A DNA stretch of 9,448 nucleotides from Acidimicrobiia bacterium. Its GTDB lineage: Bacteria; Actinomycetota; Acidimicrobiia; Acidimicrobiales; AC-14. The stretch covers positions 1 to 9,448 of the forward strand of contig JAFAUA010000011.1 of assembly GCA_019243595.1 (NCBI GenBank). The letters are read 5' to 3'. The notes beneath the pieces are model-generated. The model did no database searches and had not been told where the DNA came from. It saw nothing but the letters and a program-made list of their open reading frames with translations. Below, piece by piece: positions 7,261 through 9,448 of the stretch. Position 1 is the stretch's first letter. Each line of letters starts with the position of its first letter. Position numbers and translations under genes: made by a program.

Positions 7261-7662
7261 CTACCCCTCGACGGGCGGGAGGAGTGTGAGGGGCACGACT
7301 GTGGTGTGGCCGGCGTCGATGCGGCAGTGGGCCTCGATCGTGGTGTAGTCCTCGTAGGTCAGCTCGCCCCGCACCAGCGAGTAGCGGAACTTGCCGGGCT
7401 CGACCTGCAGCGGTTGGGCATTGCGGGCGACTTCCTTCCCGCTGCCGTCGCGGAACGATGTCTCGAGCGTGCCCTGGCCGCTGTGATCGGCGGGGCACCG
7501 GACGAGCACCACGAGGTGGGGTGTGATCGTCACCGGAACCGGCTGCGGCGCAGGGAGCGAGAACTGGATGCCCGACAGGTCGATCCGGGTCGGTCCGCCG
7601 TCGTAGAGCTGGCGCACGTTGATGTTCTCGATGAACAGGGCAGCAACGATTTCCATGAGCAC
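7261..7662 (-). CDS. Small beta-rich protein of unknown function
   Basis: I do not recognise this 133-residue protein with confidence. It has no signal peptide or membrane helix and alternates hydrophobic strands with polar turns: EIVAALFIENINV at 4-16, HLVVLVRC at 49-56, FRYSLV at 92-97, TTVVPLTLLPP at 120-130. This suggests a compact beta-sandwich. The opening pattern (a strand starting at the Met, then a stretch ending in a Pro-rich turn, then a central strand) recalls small cytoplasmic proteins of the DUF6941 kind, but this is a weak resemblance. Cys56 and Cys113 are its only cysteines. The start may be GTG at 7662-7660 or ATG two codons later at 7656-7654; neither has a good Shine-Dalgarno site, and a TAGGTT box five bases before the GTG would fit a leaderless transcript. 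It is the first gene of the long minus-strand operon, nine bases ahead of the FIST gene, which suggests the two work together. Confidence 0.72.
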   Translation of the reverse strand: MLMEIVAALFIENINVRQLYDGGPTRIDLSGIQFSLPAPQPVPVTITPHLVVLVRCPADHSGQGTLETSFRDGSGKEVARNAQPLQVEPGKFRYSLVRGELTYEDYTTIEAHCRIDAGHTTVVPLTLLPPVEG

Positions 7663-7667
7663 CGCGC

Positions 7668-7673
7668 AACCTA
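7668..7673 (-). promoter_or_regulatory. Candidate -10 box for the minus-strand operon
   Basis: TAGGTT fits the actinobacterial TAnnnT pattern and lies five bases before the GTG start (11 before the ATG), placing transcription start at or next to the first codon. No convincing -35 box is visible upstream. It is a weak call based on pattern and position only. Confidence 0.3.
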
Positions 7674-7682
7674 CTGCCAGTA
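7672..7682. promoter_or_regulatory. 11-base inverted repeat in the divergent promoter gap (candidate operator)
   Basis: TACTG-C-CAGTA is a perfect inverted repeat with one central base. It lies in the 32-base gap between the two divergent genes and touches or overlaps possible -10 boxes on both strands. A repressor dimer bound here could act on both operons. No regulator gene is adjacent to name as its partner. Confidence 0.4.
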
Positions 7683-7686
7683 CGGT
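7681..7686 (+). promoter_or_regulatory. Candidate -10 box for the plus-strand operon
   Basis: TACGGT fits TAnnnT and ends eight bases before the ATG at 7695. This would give an essentially leaderless message starting at that ATG, or a leader of about 30 bases if translation starts at 7725. No clear -35 element is seen. Confidence 0.3.
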
Positions 7687-7694
7687 CGCTGCTT

Positions 7695-9101
7695 ATGGGG
7701 TCGCCGTCGTGGGGGAGAGGGGCAATGGTCGCCACCTCCAACCCGCTGGCGGTCGAGGCGGGCCTCTGGGCGTTGAGCGAAGGTGGCTCGGCGATGGACG
7801 CGGCCCTGGCCTCCGATGCAGTGCTCGGCGTAGTGCAGCCGATGTCGACCGGCGTCGGCGGCGACATCTTCTGCATCGTCGACGACGGCCGGGAGGTCAC
7901 CGGGTTCAACGGCTCGGGCGCGGCACCCGCCGCGATCTCCACGGACGACTGGCACGACCGCAGCCCCCACACGGTCACCGTGCCGGGCGTCGTCGACGGC
8001 TGGGCGCAGCTCAGCGAGCGCTACGGACGCCTCGGTCTGGCGCGGGTGCTCGAGCCCGCGATGCGTCTGGCCCGCGACGGCTTCCCGCTCGGCGCGGCCG
8101 CGTCGCGGACATGGCGCGCGGAGAGCAAGCGGTGGTCCGGTTCCCCGCCGCTGCCCGAGGAGCCGTCCGCCGGCGACCGCATCACCAACCCGGACCTGGC
8201 CGACACGCTCGCGGCCGTCGCCGCCGGAGGACGGGACGCCCACTATGAAGGCGCGTTCGGCAAGGGTGTCGTTGGCGCCGTCGGACACATGACCGTCGAC
8301 GACCTCACCGGCCACCGCGGCGAGTGGGTTGACCCGATCTCGACGAACTATCGAGGCCACGAGATCGTCGAGCTGCCCCCGAACGGTCAGGGCGCGGCGG
8401 TGCTCGTCGCCCTCAACGAGCTCGACGAGAAGCCCCTCGGCCCGGCGGGCGATCCCGAGACCGTCGACCGAACGATGCAGGCCGTGCGGCGCGGAATGGA
8501 GACGGCGTACGCGCAGGTGGCTGACCCACGCTGCTCGCCGGTGACGCCGTTCTGGGAGGCGCGCGACACCGTGTACACCGCGGTCGTCGCCGACGGCGTG
8601 TGCGTCAGCCTGATCTCGTCAGTGTTCATGGCGTTCGGTTCGGGCATCTGGGCCGGCGGCACCTTCCTGCAGAACCGCGGGCTTGGCTTTTCGCTCGATG
8701 TCGATCACCCCAACGCGGCGGCGGGCGGCAAGCGCCCGTTCCACACGATCATCCCCGGGCTCGTACGGAAGGACGAGCGCGCCGAGGTCGTGTTTGCAGT
8801 CGTCGGCGGACCCATGCAGCCTCAAGGCCAGGTCCAGGTCCTGACCCATCTGTTCGACCACGCCATGGACGTCCAGGAGGCACTCGACCAGCCCCGCGCC
8901 TTTTGGCTGGGCGGCGACATCCTCGCCCTCGAACCGGGACTCGATCTCGACGCTCTCGCCGCCCGGGGGTGGGACCCCGTCACGATCGCCGAGGACTGGT
9001 TCGGCGTCGGCCAGGTCATCCGCATCCACGACGACGGGTGGCTCGAGGGCGGCTCCGACCCCCGGCACGACGGCGTCGCCGTCGGCCTGCTCGATACATA
9101 A
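7695..9101 (+). CDS. Gamma-glutamyltransferase-family Ntn-hydrolase, cytoplasmic (YwrD-like)
   Basis: Members cleave or transfer gamma-glutamyl groups, or hydrolyse related amides, after self-cleavage before a threonine; the substrate here is unknown. The frame gives 468 residues, short for GGT (usually 520-580), and has no signal peptide, so it is probably cytoplasmic. Visible motifs: MVATSNPLAVEAG (11-23), GGSAMDAALASDAVLGVVQP (30-49), STGVGGDIF (51-59), VPGVVDGW (96-103), ELPPNGQG (226-233), the cleavage/nucleophile region DTVYTAVVADGVCVSLISS (291-309) with Thr292 as likely nucleophile, then QNRGLGFSLD (326-335), GGPMQPQGQVQ (371-381) and SDPRHDG (454-460). The start is uncertain. ATG 7695 keeps a family-like Ser-Trp-Gly-Arg lead-in but has no ribosome site. 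ATG 7725 (458 residues) has GGAG at ideal spacing, and rare AGA and GCA codons fall between the two. It heads a two-gene operon divergent from the pentose phosphate genes. Confidence 0.9.
   Translation: MGSPSWGRGAMVATSNPLAVEAGLWALSEGGSAMDAALASDAVLGVVQPMSTGVGGDIFCIVDDGREVTGFNGSGAAPAAISTDDWHDRSPHTVTVPGVVDGWAQLSERYGRLGLARVLEPAMRLARDGFPLGAAASRTWRAESKRWSGSPPLPEEPSAGDRITNPDLADTLAAVAAGGRDAHYEGAFGKGVVGAVGHMTVDDLTGHRGEWVDPISTNYRGHEIVELPPNGQGAAVLVALNELDEKPLGPAGDPETVDRTMQAVRRGMETAYAQVADPRCSPVTPFWEARDTVYTAVVADGVCVSLISSVFMAFGSGIWAGGTFLQNRGLGFSLDVDHPNAAAGGKRPFHTIIPGLVRKDERAEVVFAVVGGPMQPQGQVQVLTHLFDHAMDVQEALDQPRAFWLGGDILALEPGLDLDALAARGWDPVTIAEDWFGVGQVIRIHDDGWLEGGSDPRHDGVAVGLLDT
7714..7717 (+). promoter_or_regulatory. 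Shine-Dalgarno site supporting the alternative start at 7725
   Basis: GGAG, within a purine-rich run at 7711-7722, lies seven bases before the ATG at 7725. It argues for a gamma-glutamyltransferase protein beginning MVATSNPLA, ten residues shorter than the longest frame. Confidence 0.5.
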
Positions 9102-9105
9102 GGAG
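9100..9105 (+). promoter_or_regulatory. Shine-Dalgarno site of the reductase-like gene
   Basis: AAGGAG overlaps the TAA stop of the upstream gene and lies five bases before the ATG at 9111. This ties translation of the second gene closely to the end of the first. Confidence 0.75.
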
Positions 9106-9110
9106 AACCG

Positions 9111-9448
9111 ATGCCGTACAAAGTCATCCAATGGGCGACGGGCAACGTCGGCCTCCACGCCCTGCGAGGGATCGTCGAGCACCCCGAGCTCGAGCTCGTC
9201 GGGTTGCTGGTCCACAGCCCTCAGAAGGCGGGCAAGGACGCGGGCGAGCTCGCCGGCCTTGAGCCCGTCGGCGTGCAGGCCACGAACAACGTCGACGAGA
9301 TCCTGGCGTTGGAAGCCGACGCCGTGTCCTATATGGCGACCGGCGACCTGCGACCGACGGAAGCGGTCGACGACATGGTCCGGGTTCTTGAGTCCGGCAA
9401 GAACATCGTGTCCACCTCGGTCGTGCCCTTGATCTACCCGCCGGCCGC
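9111..9448 (+). CDS. Dihydrodipicolinate reductase-like NAD(P)-binding protein, N-terminal 112 residues (cut by right edge)
   Basis: The protein begins MPYKVIQWATGNVGLHALRG, an N-terminal Rossmann fold with the loop ATGNVG at 9-14. This type is common in actinobacteria and is usually labelled dihydrodipicolinate reductase or 2,4-diaminopentanoate dehydrogenase-like. Further family features are the strand ELELVGLLVHSPQKAGKDAGEL (27-46), the second cofactor segment DAVSYMATGDLRP (70-82), and NIVSTSVVPLIYP (98-110). True DapB proteins start with a GxxGRMG loop; this one has TGNVG, so a lysine-biosynthesis role should not be assumed. Full length is expected near 340-360 residues, so only the dinucleotide-binding half is visible. 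It starts nine bases after the gamma-glutamyltransferase-like gene with a strong ribosome site, so the two form one operon and may act on the same amino-acid-derived compound (inference). Confidence 0.88.
   Translation, partial: MPYKVIQWATGNVGLHALRGIVEHPELELVGLLVHSPQKAGKDAGELAGLEPVGVQATNNVDEILALEADAVSYMATGDLRPTEAVDDMVRVLESGKNIVSTSVVPLIYPPA

Noticed and set aside
5837..7348. A 503-codon plus-strand open frame across the tkt start and the FIST gene
   Set aside because: It is Ser/Pro/Arg/Thr-rich with no domain pattern and runs antisense to two well supported genes and their junction.
6488..7978. A 496-codon minus-strand open frame across FIST, the small protein and the GGT-like start
   Set aside because: It is an Arg/Pro-rich shadow in a different frame, crosses the divergent promoter gap, and conflicts with three better supported genes.
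7695..9101. Secreted classical gamma-glutamyltransferase acting on glutathione
   Set aside because: There is no signal peptide or lipobox, and the length and QNRGLGFSLD-type motifs fit the cytoplasmic YwrD-like group better.
9111..9448. True lysine-pathway dapB
   Set aside because: The cofactor loop is ATGNVG, not the GxxGRMG of DapB, and the rest resembles the longer actinobacterial DapB-like group.
1..9448. Mobile elements, CRISPR repeats, tRNA or rRNA genes, intrinsic terminators
   Set aside because: I looked for direct and inverted repeats, transposase motifs, tRNA-like cloverleafs and GC hairpins followed by T runs. I found none convincing, and nearly every base is within a supported gene.

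Overview
This is a gene-dense, high-GC window with nine protein-coding genes (two cut by the window edges) and almost no non-coding DNA. The G/C-rich third codon positions, several TTG and GTG starts, the long transaldolase next to a short phosphoglucose isomerase, and the small dihydrodipicolinate-reductase-like protein all suggest an actinobacterium. A deep lineage such as Acidimicrobiia fits best, but this is a judgement from gene style and no marker gene is present to settle it.

The minus strand from about 7662 down to 1 reads as one long operon. Its order of transcription is: a 133-aa protein of unknown function, a FIST-domain sensor protein, transketolase (tkt), transaldolase (tal), phosphoglucose isomerase (pgi), a short decarboxylating 6-phosphogluconate dehydrogenase (gnd), and glucose-6-phosphate dehydrogenase (zwf, cut by the left edge). 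The gaps are 9, 33, -1, -2, 13 and -1 bases, so the genes are very tightly packed. Together the five enzymes cover the oxidative pentose phosphate branch (zwf, gnd) and the non-oxidative branch (tkt, tal). pgi links fructose-6-phosphate back to glucose-6-phosphate, so hexose can be cycled through the pathway. Lactonase and the pentose-phosphate isomerase and epimerase are not in view.

The plus strand from 7695 to the right edge carries a second, divergent operon: a cytoplasmic gamma-glutamyltransferase-like Ntn-hydrolase, then, 9 bases on, an NAD(P)-binding protein related to dihydrodipicolinate reductase and 2,4-diaminopentanoate dehydrogenase (cut by the right edge).

The two operons diverge from a very short gap (7663-7694). 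It holds an 11-base inverted repeat flanked by possible -10 boxes in both directions.

The points most worth a second look are: the tal/pgi pair, separated by a TTGA stop/start overlap where relatives often have one fused protein; the FIST protein and small unknown protein at the head of a sugar-phosphate operon; the NAD-type look of the 6-phosphogluconate dehydrogenase; and a six-codon minicistron that bridges pgi and gnd. I see no mobile element, CRISPR array, RNA gene or clear terminator.
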